Shown here: positions 21,139 to 33,200 of the stretch, piece by piece
Layout: each line of letters starts with the position of its first letter
Position numbering within the stretch: position 1 is the stretch's first letter
Source: Zanthoxylum bungeanum
Taxonomy: Eukaryota; Streptophyta; Magnoliopsida; Sapindales; Rutaceae
Length of the DNA stretch: 64,000 nt
Reading direction: 5' to 3'
Assembly: GCA_019454045.1 (NCBI GenBank)
Contig: SKCR01036754.1
Span: 248,001 to 312,000, forward strand
Translations under genes and position numbers: made by a program
The notes under the pieces: model-generated
What the model was told of the DNA's origin: nothing
Database searches by the model: none
What the model saw: only the letters and a program-made list of their open reading frames with translations

Positions 21139-21944
21139 ATGTTTATTTTCCCTATCATTGATATCTCTTTGGCTTGTGAAGCGGTTGGTTCTAGATGGGT
21201 TTTAGATTCTGCTAGTCCTACTCACATCTGCAATTCGTTACAGGGGTTGATGGTCAGTAAAATGTTAAATCTAGGCGAGCTGCAGCTATGTTTTGGGAAT
21301 GGAGATTTTTTATATGCAGCAGCCGTTGGCGAATACGAGATTTTTTATATGCAGATGCAACATCATTTTAACAGATTTTGTTTTTGTGCCTTGTTGTGTA
21401 GCTAATATTATCTCCCTGTTTGTATTAGATACAAAAAGAAAATCATGTACATATTAAGAATCATTCTATGTATATATATGATATGAATGATGTTTTGTTA
21501 CACAAATGTTCAAATTCGCAAGGTCATTATATTTTGCATGCCATTAGAGATGTTTATGAAATTGGGGATAATAAACATAAAATATTTGAAATAACTGATA
21601 CTGAATTGTTGCATATGCGGTTAGGTTATATATGTGTACGACGTCTGACCTAGTTTGTTAAGAATAGTTTGATTGAGAATCTAACCATACAATCTTTTCC
21701 AACTTGTGAATCTTATATTCAAGGTAAAATGACCAAAGCACCATTCACTGGTGTCGGACATCGGGCCACTGACTTATTGGAGCTCATACATAGTGATGTA
21801 TGTGGTCTTATAAGTCACACTACTCATAGTAGTTTTTCTTACTTCGTAACTTTTACCGATGATTTGTCACGGTATGGTTATTTTTATTTGATGAAACATA
21901 AATTGGAACCTTTGAAAAATAAAAAGAATTTCGAAACGAAGTAG
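21139..21944 (+). pseudogene. Copia protease and integrase N-terminal region (element A)
   Basis: Protease segment RWVLDSASPTHICNS: the family signature is Asp-Ser-Gly-Ala-Ser, so the Asp remains but the Gly is lost. Then the pre-integrase zinc domain: LLHMRLGY has lost the second histidine and CESYIQGKM has lost one cysteine. The integrase core begins with LIHSDVCGL (first catalytic Asp) and YFVTFTDDLSRYGYFYLM. Several stops and frame changes lie within (near 21403, 21651 and 21942). Confidence 0.85.
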
Positions 21945-22334
21945 AAAAAAAATGGTATCAAATGCCTTTGATCAGATCAAGACGGTGAATATATGAGTAG
22001 TGAATTCATCGAGTATCTTAAAGAGAATGGGATTCTCGCTCAATATACTCCTTCCGGTACTCCACAACACAATGGAGTGTCTGTAAGGAGATATCAGACT
22101 TTATTGGATATAGTTCGATCAATGTTGAGTTTTACAAATCTGCCTTACTTTTTGTGGGGGTATGCTCTTCTAACTCATGCACATCTGTTGAACATGGTTC
22201 CTTCTAAAGATGTTCCCACTACTCCATATGAGATATGGGTTGGTAGGAAACCAAACCTTAATTATGTTAGGGTTTGGGGCTGTCCTGCATACGTCAGAGT
22301 GACGCAGCAGGATAAACTCTTACCTCGAAGGTGA
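21945..22334 (+). pseudogene. Copia integrase core, C-terminal part (element A)
   Basis: Contains SDQDGEYMSSEF (second catalytic Asp) and TPQHNGVS followed by V where the third catalytic residue Glu should be (codon GTA at 22083-22085). Then FLWGYALLTHAHLLN, TPYEIWVGRKPNLNYVRVWGCPAYV, the usual zone after the core. A stop ends it at 22332-22334. With two of the three D,D-E residues left it could not join DNA. Confidence 0.87.
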
Positions 22335-22790
22335 AAAGTTAGGTTTGTCGGATATCCTTCGAATTCCAAAGGATATCAATTTAATGATCCCGAGCATCGA
22401 AATGTGTTCGTAGCTCATTTTGCCAGATTTCTTGAAGAATAATCTTTGGCATAAGGTGTTAATCATAGAAGAGTTTAGCTTGATGAAGTCCAACCTATAA
22501 ATGACAGACCAATAGAGGAATCATAAGTTCAGACAGAAGCAGAACCTTCTAGTTCCACTCTCCATAGGTCTACTATGATATCGATGCCTTCTGAGCGCTT
22601 GTATTTGATAAAAGACAAGAGTCTCGATGTGCTCCTTATTATGGAGATAGATCTATATACCTACAGAGAAGCAATGTTAGACATTGATTCCGCTAAATGG
22701 CAGGAAGCCATGAATTCCAAAATAGACTCTATGCATCAGAATCAAGTATGGGACTTGGGTCCGCTTCCTGATGGAATTATTTAAGTAGGT
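22335..22790 (+). pseudogene. Copia integrase-RT linker (element A)
   Basis: Residual coding with KVRFVGYPSNSKGYQF and HFARFLEE, several stops, then the 22575-22784 frame with EAMLDIDSAKWQEAMNSKIDSMHQNQVWDL, the standard entry to copia RT. Confidence 0.82.
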
Positions 22791-23847
22791 TGTAAATGGG
22801 TTTACAAAAGGAAGCGAGGGCCTAATGGGAATGTTGAAACCTTCAAAGCCCGATTGGTTGCTAAAGGTTACACTCAAAGGCCAGGTGTGGACTATGATGA
22901 AACATTTTCACCAGTAGCGATGCTAAAGTCTATTAGGATTTTGTTGGCTATTGATATTACCATGATTATGATATTTGGCAAATGGATGTCAAAACGGCTT
23001 TTCTTGATGGATTTCTTGATGAAGAAATCTATATGGAACAGCCGGAGGGTTTTGTCTTCAACCAAAATTTTGGGATGGTATGTAAGCTTAAGAAGTCTAT
23101 TTATGGGCAAGCTTCGCGGAGTTGGAATCTTCGTTTTGATGAGGTAATTAGATTGTCTGTTTTTCTCAAAAATGAAAAAGAACCTTGTGTTTATAAGATG
23201 GTTAGTGGGAGTATGATAGTGTTCTTGGTGCTTTATGTGGATGACATCCTGATCATTGGAAATGATCTTGGAATGATGCAAGGTGTTAAAGCATACCTCT
23301 GTAAAAACTTCTCCATGAAAGACTTGGGTGAAGCTTCATATATACTTAGTATAAAACTCTATATGGATAGAGAAAGGAAGCTGATTGGGTTATCTCAATC
23401 TTCGTACATAGATAAGATCCTGGAAAGGTATAACTTTAGCAATTGTAAAGTTGCTAATATACATTTTCAACATGGCATTCATCTTTCGAAAAAGACGTGT
23501 CCTCAGACGGAAGATGAAAAGGTTAAAATGTCCAGTCAACCTTATGCATCATGCATATGAAGCATCATGTATGCCATGTTATGTACGAGACCTGATATTA
23601 GCCATGTAGTAAGCGTTACTAGCAGATATCAGTCAAATCTAGGTAACGACCATTGGATGGTCGTTAAACATGTCCTAAAGTATCTAAAAGGTACTAAGGA
23701 AAATTTTCTTATTTATGGAGAAGATGATTTACATATAAGAGGATATACAGATTCTGACTTTCAGTCAGATCCTGATGATAGAAAGTCTACCTCAGGTTTT
23801 GTTTTTACTCTTAATAATGCTGCAGTTAATTGGAAGTGTTCCAAAAA
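22791..23847 (+). pseudogene. Copia RT and partial RNase H (element A)
   Basis: RT domain: [40 protein letters not shown], then a frame change near 22960-22985 to [25 protein letters not shown]. The catalytic box YVDD is intact at 23234-23245. MKDLGEASYIL follows. A TGA at 23558-23560 breaks the GSLMYAMLCTRPD region. RNase H shows GYTDSDFQSDPDDRKSTSGFVFTL and stops at about 23847, where coding joins directly to the middle of the LTR. The rest of RNase H, the polypurine tract and the first 570 or so bases of the 3' LTR are missing. Confidence 0.9.
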
Positions 23848-25747
23848 AGATCAACGATCTTTTAAGATTAGAACTCTGTCTGTTTGTTGGGTATGAACTG
23901 ATACTCACGATATCCTGTGATGAATCCGGAGAGGATCCGTCAGTCCCGTGTATGGGATTTAGGTGTCCAATTTGTGATTCTTTGAAATCCTTGGCCGAGG
24001 TATGATTCGGAAACGAGTTTCGAATATTTATTGAAGAATCATAATTATGTCGCAACATATGAATTGTTCATAGCGGAGATTTGACGTTAAATCTATATCT
24101 CCAGAATAATTCGGATAACATATGACAGAAGGATTATATATGCAATGACTTAGACTTGGATGGTTCAACTTGATTATCTGTGGTCATCGTAATTTGTGAG
24201 TGGACAAATTACGGACATGGAAATGGTTTCCATGACAGATAAACTTGAACCTAGAGAGTCCCACAATATAAAGTGTACTCGTTGAGCACTTGGACAATTT
24301 ATTATGGATAATTCAAATTATTCATAATATACAATGCGTATTAAATAATATGTATTTGTATATGATACATAATTTAGATTAGATACACATTATTAACCAA
24401 TTAAATTTTGTCACTCGTTTTTTTATTATTATTAATTATTTAATTATTATAATAATAAAATGGAAGAATATTCTAGGAATATTTTTCCATGTATTTATTT
24501 GTCCTTTTTGTTAATTAAAATAAATTAATTAATTACTTGTTAATTAATTGATTTACTAGATAAGAATATCTTGAATATTCTTATTATTTTTGGCAAATTG
24601 TGATTGGTCAAACCATGTGATTTGGACACATAGATTTGGATTAACAAAACTCAAAATAATTACATTTGGATAAGGCTAAAGGTGTGACAAAATTATTGGG
24701 CCAAAAATTACCTTGAATTTTCGGCCATGTAGGGTTTGGGTATAAAAATGAAACTTGTTTCATTTTACAAACTCTAATCACTACTCATGTGTTGAGAATA
24801 AAAGGAAAAGAGAGATTAAGGTTTCAGTATTGATCAACCAACATCAAAGGAGAAGTAATTAAGAAATTTGGAGCTTAAAATTAAGGTAATTTAAGGTTCC
24901 TAATTTTTAATTTCTTAAATTTTATTTTTTTTGAAGCATGAAAATATATATTAGATATGTATTTTGCATGACTTAAAAATATATGTATCTTGGATATGTA
25001 TATGAATCAAAGTTTTGGTGTTGATTAATTAATAACCTTAATAGTTTTTCCTTATAAGCATTTGTTGTTAGATTAATTAGTGAATTAATATCCAAAATTA
25101 AAATTTCCATTATAGAGTGATATTACCACTCTCGTCCTAGAATTTTTCTTGAGGCTTTATGTTGTGGTTATTTAATTTAGTGTAAATTAATTAGATTAAT
25201 TTGGTGAACAAATTGAATTTAGGCATAAAAATTGGACAAAATAAAATCTGGATCAGATCTGATTTTATGTTATAAAACAGAATATTTTTCATGTAAAATA
25301 TGTTATTTGGATGATATTTGATGTTTATTGGGTGGTGGATAAATTCTGGAAATTATTCCAGGGCGTAAACGCGAGAAAACGGCAAAATTCATGTCGAAAC
25401 GGCCTTACAACGTGCCGGCTATGAAACCAGCAAACTAGGCACTGTTCAGGCAGCCCAAGGGCTGAACGAACACTGCCCAAGTGACTGGGTTGGCCCGGCT
25501 CAGCGGTTGGTCAACCGGTTTGATCGTTTGCCAGTTACACGTAGTATTTACAGAAAAAAATATTTTCGTAAAATAATTCGTCGTGCTTCGAATAGGTTAT
25601 GTTATTAAACGTTAATAAATAATTTATTTAAACTTATTTGGGTGAATTAAAAATATTTGATATTTATTAATTCTCTTAGAAATTTTTAAAAAGTTTAAAA
25701 ACCATTTTCGCCTTCCACCGAGCCATTCCGCTGCGTTCACTCCAATA
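23848..25747 (+). mobile_element. 3' LTR of element A, 5'-truncated
   Basis: Collinear with 11552-13500 of the 5' LTR, with a TATA-like box at 24741-24748. It ends TCACTCCAATA instead of CAACA, a C to T change. The ATGTT duplication follows. Confidence 0.92.
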
Positions 25748-25752
25748 ATGTT
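25748..25752. repeat. Target-site duplication ATGTT, right copy
   Basis: Marks the right border of element A inside T2. Confidence 0.9.
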
Positions 25753-26868
25753 TTCCGCCACAGTGTTAGTATGATGATTTTATTTTATGGATTTTAACCC
25801 ATCATGGTGTCTGCTTTGGGGTTTTGACCATTTGAAAATGGATGACCTATTATCCTATGTCGACATGGTCATGTTCGGACATTGCCCGGTTATTACGCGT
25901 AACTCAGGTAATGAACCTCTGCTTATTTTTGATGATTTTGGATTTTGAAAGATTCTAATTTTCAGAAAGATTCGTTTTTGAATAAGTTAGGTTTTCAAAA
26001 GATGATTATTGTGTCTTGATTTCTGATGATGTTTAAAACGACCATATGGAGTATATAGTATGATTTTTATACTATTAATGAACATGTTTGTCTGTAAGGA
26101 GTTTGCATCCTGATTTCTGTATCTGTCAATGAGTGAGATTAGTTTACGGTATGTGCTTTCGGATTTTCGTTTCTGATTGTGGATGAAGTAGATTGTATGA
26201 ACATTGTATTATGATTTCTGTCTTTGATAATATACATGTTGTCTGTAAAGAATATGTATTGTGTTTCGTTTCTAGTATTGAGTGTCATTTAATTGTGTAA
26301 AGATTGCTTGCATGTTATCTATTCTAGATTGTATGGATAAGTCTGACTTTGTGATATCCATGTATACATATATGTGTGTGTGATCGTATGCCTGAGGAAT
26401 ATTAGAGTGTTTGATAGGAAGAAGATCTGGAAGTATGTGTAACATATGTTTACGAATGTGTATGTGTGTGTGTGTATATATACGTGTGTATGTAACTAGG
26501 AGTTTAAGAAGCATTTCGAAGAAGTTCGAGTATAAGGATTTTGATTTGTACCATGTATGTTTCTGAATATGTATCTTTGACTTGGATGCCAAACGATCGG
26601 ATTCATATAAAGGGTTTAATGTTTGATTTGTTTTTAAAGAAAATCTCAAAATGTTCCGATTTGATGATATTTCAAAGGATTTGAGAAATTTTAGTTTTGT
26701 TTAAGTTTTAGTTTTGTATAAAAAAATAAATATTTATGAACTCTGTTTCTGAAATTGGACTAAACACGTATTTTGAAAGATATTATGTTTAAGGTGGGTA
26801 AAAAATAGTTTGACGTTTAAAGGTTTTCTAACAAAATAATTGGCATGTGTGTGGGTGTGTGTGAATAT

Positions 26869-26908
<40 letters not shown>

Positions 26909-27413
26909 GTGTTTATTTATACTAAACCTGAAATTATTTATGTTTTCCTTATGTGTGTGGTTACTTGCTGAGTTTTATAATTCAGACCATATTAGTTTGT
27001 TAGTTTTGCAGGTTAGCAACTAAATCGGTCAGCCACAAAGTTTTGGATGCTTAAATTCGAGATGAGAGATCAAGATCACCTGAGTTACAGTCACTTATTC
27101 TAGTGTCCTGGAAAATATGTTTGTGAATAAAAGTTAGTATTCTTGGTTTATGTATCGTGTCGTGCAATGCACCTTGTCATATACATGAAAATTGAAGTCC
27201 TGAGTTTGTTTGTGTAATTGTGGGCACGACGCCCTTGGCTATTGAGATCTGATATGTTCTAGTAAGACTGGAGGTCCTTTTTGTATACAATGTTTAATGT
27301 AAGTTTTCAAATATTAGAGTTTTTCATGTCTGTTTCCTGTTGGTTTGAGGCTTGGGGAGATGAGTTACCCTTGTTTCCTATCAAAAACGTCCTGCCAGAG
27401 GCAGGATGTTACA
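25753..27413 (+). mobile_element. T2 long LTR, right half
   Basis: Continuation of 9206-10980. It has a (TG)n tract near 26869-26912, then a TGCTGAGT...CAGACC stretch and GTTTTGCAGG (27005-27014), which resemble the reverse complement of 56430-56545. It ends CCAGAGGCAGGATGTTACA at 27413. Apparent ORFs here match nothing. Confidence 0.78.
26869..26912. repeat. (TG)n microsatellite
   Basis: TG dinucleotide run with small interruptions within the T2 LTR. Confidence 0.9.
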
Positions 27414-27728
27414 AAAAAATTAAAAACTTAGGAGATCCGAAGTTTTCACTTAGGATCTCCTAAGTTTTAAATAAATAAAAAAATTAAAAACCATGAGATT
27501 CGAAGTTTTGACTTAGGATCACATAAGTTTTAAATATAAATTATAAATTATAAATTTAGGAAATCCGAACTTTTAACTTATAATCTCCTAAGTTTTAAAT
27601 AAAAAATTACAAACTTATGAGATCTGAGGTATTAACTTAAGTTCTCCTAAGTTTTAATTCAAACGAATAAAATATATTAAAACTTAGGATATCTGAAGTA
27701 TTAATTTAGAATTTCCTAAGTTTTAATT
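27414..27728. repeat. 65 bp hairpin tandem array, part 3
   Basis: Five further units, increasingly diverged to the right, of the array seen at 8600-9205. The last unit ends AAGTTTTAATTT and abuts the G2 LTR start TGATGAACAC without a spacer. Confidence 0.87.
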
Positions 27729-28446
27729 TGATGAACACTAAAAAGTGTACATTTATTAAAAGAAAAATTAATCATTTTACACTTGCAGTTTCATTAATCC
27801 CCTTAATTTAGCACATTTGTGAAATAATAATTAAATTTATGTTTTATATATTTTTATTGTGATTTTTATTTCTTATGTAGGTGATATAATATTTTGGATG
27901 CTTAACTAGAAAAAATGGACTTAACATTTGGATTTTGGAGACCAGAAACTTGAAAGGGAACTCAAAGATCTACAACTTTGATGTTCACAAGAGTTTCTAA
28001 TTCTGAGATTTTCAAGGCCGAAATTGATGAATAATCCAAAGTGTGTTATGTGTAATTATTAAGTCATTATAAAAAAATTGGAAAATGATGATTTACAATT
28101 GTCAAACTTCGACAAAAAATGCTTACATGTTTGGTGGAGAAAATGGTGGAAAAAGCTTGTAAAATTTCTATATATAGAGGTGTTCTACACCTCATTTTCT
28201 TCAGTCAATTTTCATAGTTTTCTCTGAAAATTGAGGATTTCTAGTTCTTTTGTGTTTTATTTTAAAGTTTTTTTGTAATTTTTTTCTTTCAGTAATAAAA
28301 TTATGTGTTTTTTTATTTAAAATTATGAGTAGCTAATTTCTTTTTGCTGGGGTAAAAGGGTGAAGTTTTTAATATGAAAATTTAAATTAACCTCACTTAT
28401 ATTATAATATATAAATTGAAATCTAATGATTAATATTTAATTTAAC
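27728..28446 (+). mobile_element. Gypsy LTR, family G2
   Basis: Starts TGATGAACACTAAAAAGTG. Its first 280 or so bases match 34811-35004 and the start style matches the G3 LTR (TGATAAGTGC). A TATATATA box at 28169-28176 is followed by GTGTTCTACACC and an AATAAA-like signal near 28293. The 27925-28027 section carries the shared LTR block containing GATCTACAACTTTG. The right border is set by the T3 start and is not certain. Confidence 0.65.
28169..28176 (+). promoter_or_regulatory. TATA box in the G2 LTR
   Basis: TATATATA about 30 bp before a CTTCAGTC start-like region. Confidence 0.5.
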
Positions 28447-28595
28447 TGTTACCTCATGGGACGAGTATCACATAATATAAATCATGACTGGATACATATA
28501 CCCTCATGAATAACTTTGGTGAACATTCGGCTAAACCTTCAAAAATTCCGATACTATATGGTATGGTGTTCTACTCCGAATAGCGCATGGTATTT

Positions 28596-28690
28596 GGGAG
28601 GGGGAGGAGGAGGAGGAGGAGGAGGAGGAGGGGGAGGAGGAGGAGAAGAAGAAGAAGAAGAAAAAGAAGAAGAATAAGAAGAATGAATGA
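28596..28690. repeat. (GGA)n/(GAA)n microsatellite
   Basis: Purine-only tract of GGA then GAA triplets inside the T3 LTR, absent from the 3' copy. It makes a spurious poly-Ser/Phe ORF on the minus strand. Confidence 0.93.
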
Positions 28691-29629
28691 AACATTGATG
28701 GTAGAAGCATGTTTGACTTTGTCATTGGTTAAGCTAAATTAGAATTAGGGCTTGGTAACCTAAATTTGGGTTATGATGACCATGAAGTTAAAAAGGTTAA
28801 ATTAGTTTGAGGAGTAGTGATATTAGTGTGTTTCTACATGGAAGTTCATGGTTTTGGTAAGTAAAGTTGGAATATAAAAGATTGCAAGTATAATTGAGCA
28901 TAAGGACTAGAGAGTGTTGTTTTCAGGCCTGGATTTTGGCCTTACGTCGCGACGTAAATCACCGCGTGTCGCGACGTGTTCTGGGTAAAGTATGAAGATC
29001 TGTTTCTGGTCTGCACGCGTCAGGAAAAAATTAGGGCACGATTCTGGTGTATGTGCATCGCAATACGCCCTGACCGGCGTCACGACGCAAGGATACAAAT
29101 TTACCCTAAATAATTCTAAACCATACCAGTTCCACCCTGGCGTGTTAGAGACCACCCTTATGGTCTCGTATCAATTCGTATGCACACATTACATCTGAGT
29201 ACTAGTATAATATACCAAGTAACGATATCACGGATTTAAATTGAGAAAGTTTAGCCTAGTTCCAAAATTCATCTCGTGGTTTGTAATCTAACCAAATTAC
29301 CATTTATAGACCATTGCAAGAGTTGCAATCTCCTTCGACGAGGCGGTATAGCTCCAGCCAGATTCCAAACAGTGAGTGGATACTTTTTCTTTCAAGTTGA
29401 TTTTTCTTATTGATTTAATTATTTAATTCCTTATGAAATGAGATTTACTTTTCTAGCACGTAGGGCGTTAGTCATATTTGATTTCAGTTTATGCTAAATG
29501 CAATTTTTATACAGTTTTGAGATTTAAAGCATGAGTTTTATGTTTTTCGGGGCATGGGGGAAAAACACCCCAGTATATAACTTGACACAGTTTAGAATTG
29601 ACGGACATAGAACATGTGCACATGTAGAG

Positions 29630-29925
29630 GATTGGGGGGACGGGGATACGTAACGCCCTCAGATCCTAATTCAGGGCTTGGGGGACAGCGATACGTAACG
29701 CCCTTAGACCCTAGTTTCAAGGTCAGGTAGTAGCATGGATCAGCACTACCGACTCTAGTTCAGTGGCTTGGGGGACGACGATACGTAACGTCCCAAGACC
29801 ACCAGTTTCAGGGACAGAAGTGGCATGCTTTAGGGTACGACGATACGTAACGCCCCAAAGTCATGGTTTTACATTCTGGCTCCAGATAGGCGTATGGGGG
29901 GATGGCGATATGTAACGCCCTCATA
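29630..29925 (+). repeat. CGATACGTAACG hairpin-unit cluster, T3
   Basis: Five units at about 29636, 29680, 29769, 29832 and 29895, each GGGG-type, CGATACGTAACG (or one-base variant), then CCC. A different unit with GTAGTAGCATGGATCAGC separates two of them. Same as the clusters in T1 and T5. Confidence 0.82.
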
Positions 29926-30250
29926 CGTCAAGTTTTTCAGATATAGATCAGATTTCAGATACCAGATTTTCAAAAAAAAAAAAAAAGTTTTCAGATATCA
30001 GATTTCCAGAAAAAAGATTTTCAGCGAACATATTTTAGAAATGGTTTTCAGAAAGCAATTTTCAGAAAAGTTAAGTTTTATAAGAGAGATTTCAGACGAA
30101 ATTTTTATATCAGATTTCAAGGTCCGGTATACGTAGTATGTCTGGGATACTCGTATGCAAGGTATTACCTCTCCAGTATCTGATCCTCGAGTACGTCTTC
30201 AAAGTTCTATAGACAGGTTAGTAAGCCTTCCCAAATTAATCAAATAGTAT

Positions 30251-33200
30251 TCCTTACAAGAACAAGGACACTCTATATCCAAGTCGAGAATTCCCCATAG
30301 TTATTCTGACCCATTATCATATGTACAAACGAGCCATAAAACCAGACAGTGAGATTTTAAGAAAAGTACGAGAGGGAGTGGGAACAATGAGTTATAAGAT
30401 AGAGAGATGCGTAGAGGTTTAAGCAGTCGAAAAATAAAGTTTTTAGAAAATAGAAAGAATAATAAAGTTATATGGATAACTATAAGGAAGTAAGAAAGAG
30501 AGAGAGAGAGAGAGAGAGAAAGTCAGAAAGCAAAGCAAGGAAAGAAAAAGTAAGGAGTAGACGATCTAAGCAATCAGAGATAGTAAAGAGATAGAGGTAT
30601 AAAATGAGATAAGATAGAAAACACCAGAACTTGGGATGGTAAAGAGGAATATAGTAAGTCCGAATAAGAATTAAATACCGAGTAGACTTAAATAAAGTTC
30701 TTTTCCTCCAAAGTAAGATTCCTTCCCTCCTCAGAAATCCTTCCAAGTTGATCCAATAACTCTCGAGCACCCCGTATAGATAGCGAGTTCCCCGAATAAC
30801 CAAGAACAACTATAAGGCAGAAGAAGTAAGAAATCAGGATTATTAGTGAAGGCTTCTGATAGATGCGAGATGCCATAAGGATGAATAGATTTTAGATTTC
30901 CCGAACTCAGGCCCGTAGGCAAATAAGATATAGGATGACAAAAGCAACGATTAGTTGCCATAGTCAAGGAAATCTGATAGATAAGTCCCCGACCTACTTA
31001 GATCATTACCCCTCTGTGATGCCAGTCAATGAAGCTGTTCTGATGGAGGTTACCTCATACCTAACTTACATTAAAGATAGACCCTACCAGGACAAAAAGT
31101 ACCAGAACAAGGATACCAAGACCTATCGAGACATAAGATGTCTGCCCTCGCCCCTACCAGTTTAAATATAATAACAGTAAGGGAGCCCGATAAGAGTTTA
31201 CTTTAAGAACAGAGGAAGAAAACCGTGGAAAGATTAATCACTCAGAAGAGGAAGTTTGGAGGAAGTAAAGAAAAGACCTTGGTATAGCCCAAAGATGTAA
31301 GACAAGTCAGCATGAGGTCTACAAGACTAGTATGAGTCCACAAGATAGACTAAATACCGTAGAACCCACAGATAGGCCTAAGTCAGTAGAAATCCGTAGA
31401 AGTATTTAGAAATAAACCCGAGAGAGTGGAGATATTTAGGAAATGATAAGAGTACCAGTATGGGCAGCAGATTAGAGTGCCCAAGTTGGAATTTATAGCA
31501 AGGATAAAGAGCTGGGATCTAAGAAGTAGTTAGGAGGACATACCTCAATAAGTCTCAATAACAAGGTGTAGAGCATAGAAATGAGATATGCAAATGGTAA
31601 GAGGAACGTGAGAAAGCAACAAGGAAATTCAGGGCATTCGGGCACAAAGATAACATAACGAGAAGATAGTGGTGTTGAAAATTGATGATAGTTGTGTGGC
31701 CTCAAGACATGGAGTAGTTGGCCAGATTCATGCAGAACGGATAACGATCCTTTTCTTCTAGAAATTACGATTCCAATAGGCATATAGATATTTAACAAGA
31801 CCATCACCGAGCTTGAGTGTTAAATAGAAGGTGTGTCCACGAATTCCTATAGGATGTATATGCTCACTCCTCAACTTACAGCCTAGTAATGAAAGAATAA
31901 GTGAAGAAGAACAATTGACAGACTACACGAATCATGAGATGGCTCGACAGCCAAGTCAATGAATTCAATGAAGCATAGATAAAAAACATGAGATGAGATG
32001 GTTCGAAGCTACAATAAGTAGAGCTAAGTATGGAAATCTCTATTGAATCAAGGAACCCTCAAATAAGTAAAGACTTAGTAAGAGATGTCCTAAGTAATCA
32101 AAATAGATGGAATTTTCAAGAACTCATAGGAATAAGGAGTTTAAGGAACTAAAATGATGAAGAAAACTTTGTAGCGGAGCAAGTTTCTTAAGGAGGAATA
32201 GCAAAAAGAGTATAACAGCATTCGGGGGAGGAAAATAACGAATTCAGAGGGTTAAATAATATAGACTAAACATTAATGAGTAGATAGGTAGTATTAGGAA
32301 GTTATTCAAGAGAATGGCTCTAGAAGGATTTCACAGAAGAATTGGAGAGATTGATTGTTGAAGTGATCAGAAGTAAAGTTGGAGAAGGTAAACCAGCTAG
32401 TTTTAGTAGTAGTGCCCTGGTGTAGAAAAGATACTAGACATGTATACATGAGAGTCCAGGCTCATAGGACAAACAGTATGTGCAACTGGATTACCATAAT
32501 CAGAAAGGCCTTAGGATGAGTCCCCACCCTCTTAACCCTCATTGGACAACAGTCACTGAGACAGACCTTCAAGGTTACCTCAAGATCTTTCCAGAAATAA
32601 GATGGAGTATAGTGAAGGAAGACAGAACATAAGACCTTCAGATATAATTTAAGAATGAAATAAAAGTGAGTGACAGCTCTCAGTAAAAGAGTCAAGAAAG
32701 AAGTTGTTTAGATGGAGCAGTACAGAAATAAAGTAGTAGTCAAGTAATGACCGAGATTTCAAGGAACCAAGGTTTGACCAAATAGTGGATATGTAAAGGA
32801 AGAAGATATTTCCTCAGATAAGAAAACAGGGACATAGGCCCAGGAAGTTCTCGGTATAGAGTAGAATTAAACAAATGATGAAAGAATATTAAGGAAAAGT
32901 TTGGAAGTGAAGCTGTTAAGGTGTAACGACCGACCGTAGTAAAAAATATCTAGTAAGCAAATAGAAAAGCGTGTAACAGCAATATTCTTCGGCATTGAAA
33001 TGAAACCGTGGTTCTATTATATTTCAGCTCTCGGATTTGACATGAAGTACCCAGCCCTAGTCTAAGTTGGCCAAACCACTACGGGTTTGGGACGGCCTAA
33101 GCCACGGGTATGGGTGGTTTGGTAGATTCGTATTTAAGTACGGAATTAAAGAGATAAGATATTACAAATTGTAATTAGCATAACAAGTGAATTCTTAAGA

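Larger units (their letters stand above)
10981..25747 (+). mobile_element. Copia element A (family C1), whole span
   Basis: Order: 5' LTR, tRNA primer site, leader, gag, protease, integrase, RT, part of RNase H, 5'-truncated 3' LTR. It is bounded by the duplication ATGTT and lies inside the T2 LTR. Gag is split by a second element at 14893-20927. Without that insert the element is about 8.7 kb. Coding sequence has many stops, several catalytic changes and a deletion joining RNase H to the LTR, so the copy is dead. Confidence 0.92.
28447..30250 (+). mobile_element. T3 LTR, 5' copy (chromovirus-like)
   Basis: Starts TGTTACCTCATGG. It is collinear with the 3' copy at 34254-34666 from the first bases, and nearly identical over 28693-28974. 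Later it has the CGATACGTAACG cluster (29630-29925) and TTTTCAGATATCAG-type repeats (29935-30080), which match the reverse complement of 57240-57510. This places T3, T1 and T5 in one LTR family. The right border is approximate. Confidence 0.7.

Noticed and set aside
30480..32700. Several minus-strand ORFs of 60-110 residues in the T3 internal region.
   Set aside because: The strand opposite a purine-rich region is naturally poor in stops. None has a known domain, and neighbouring ORFs overlap without order.
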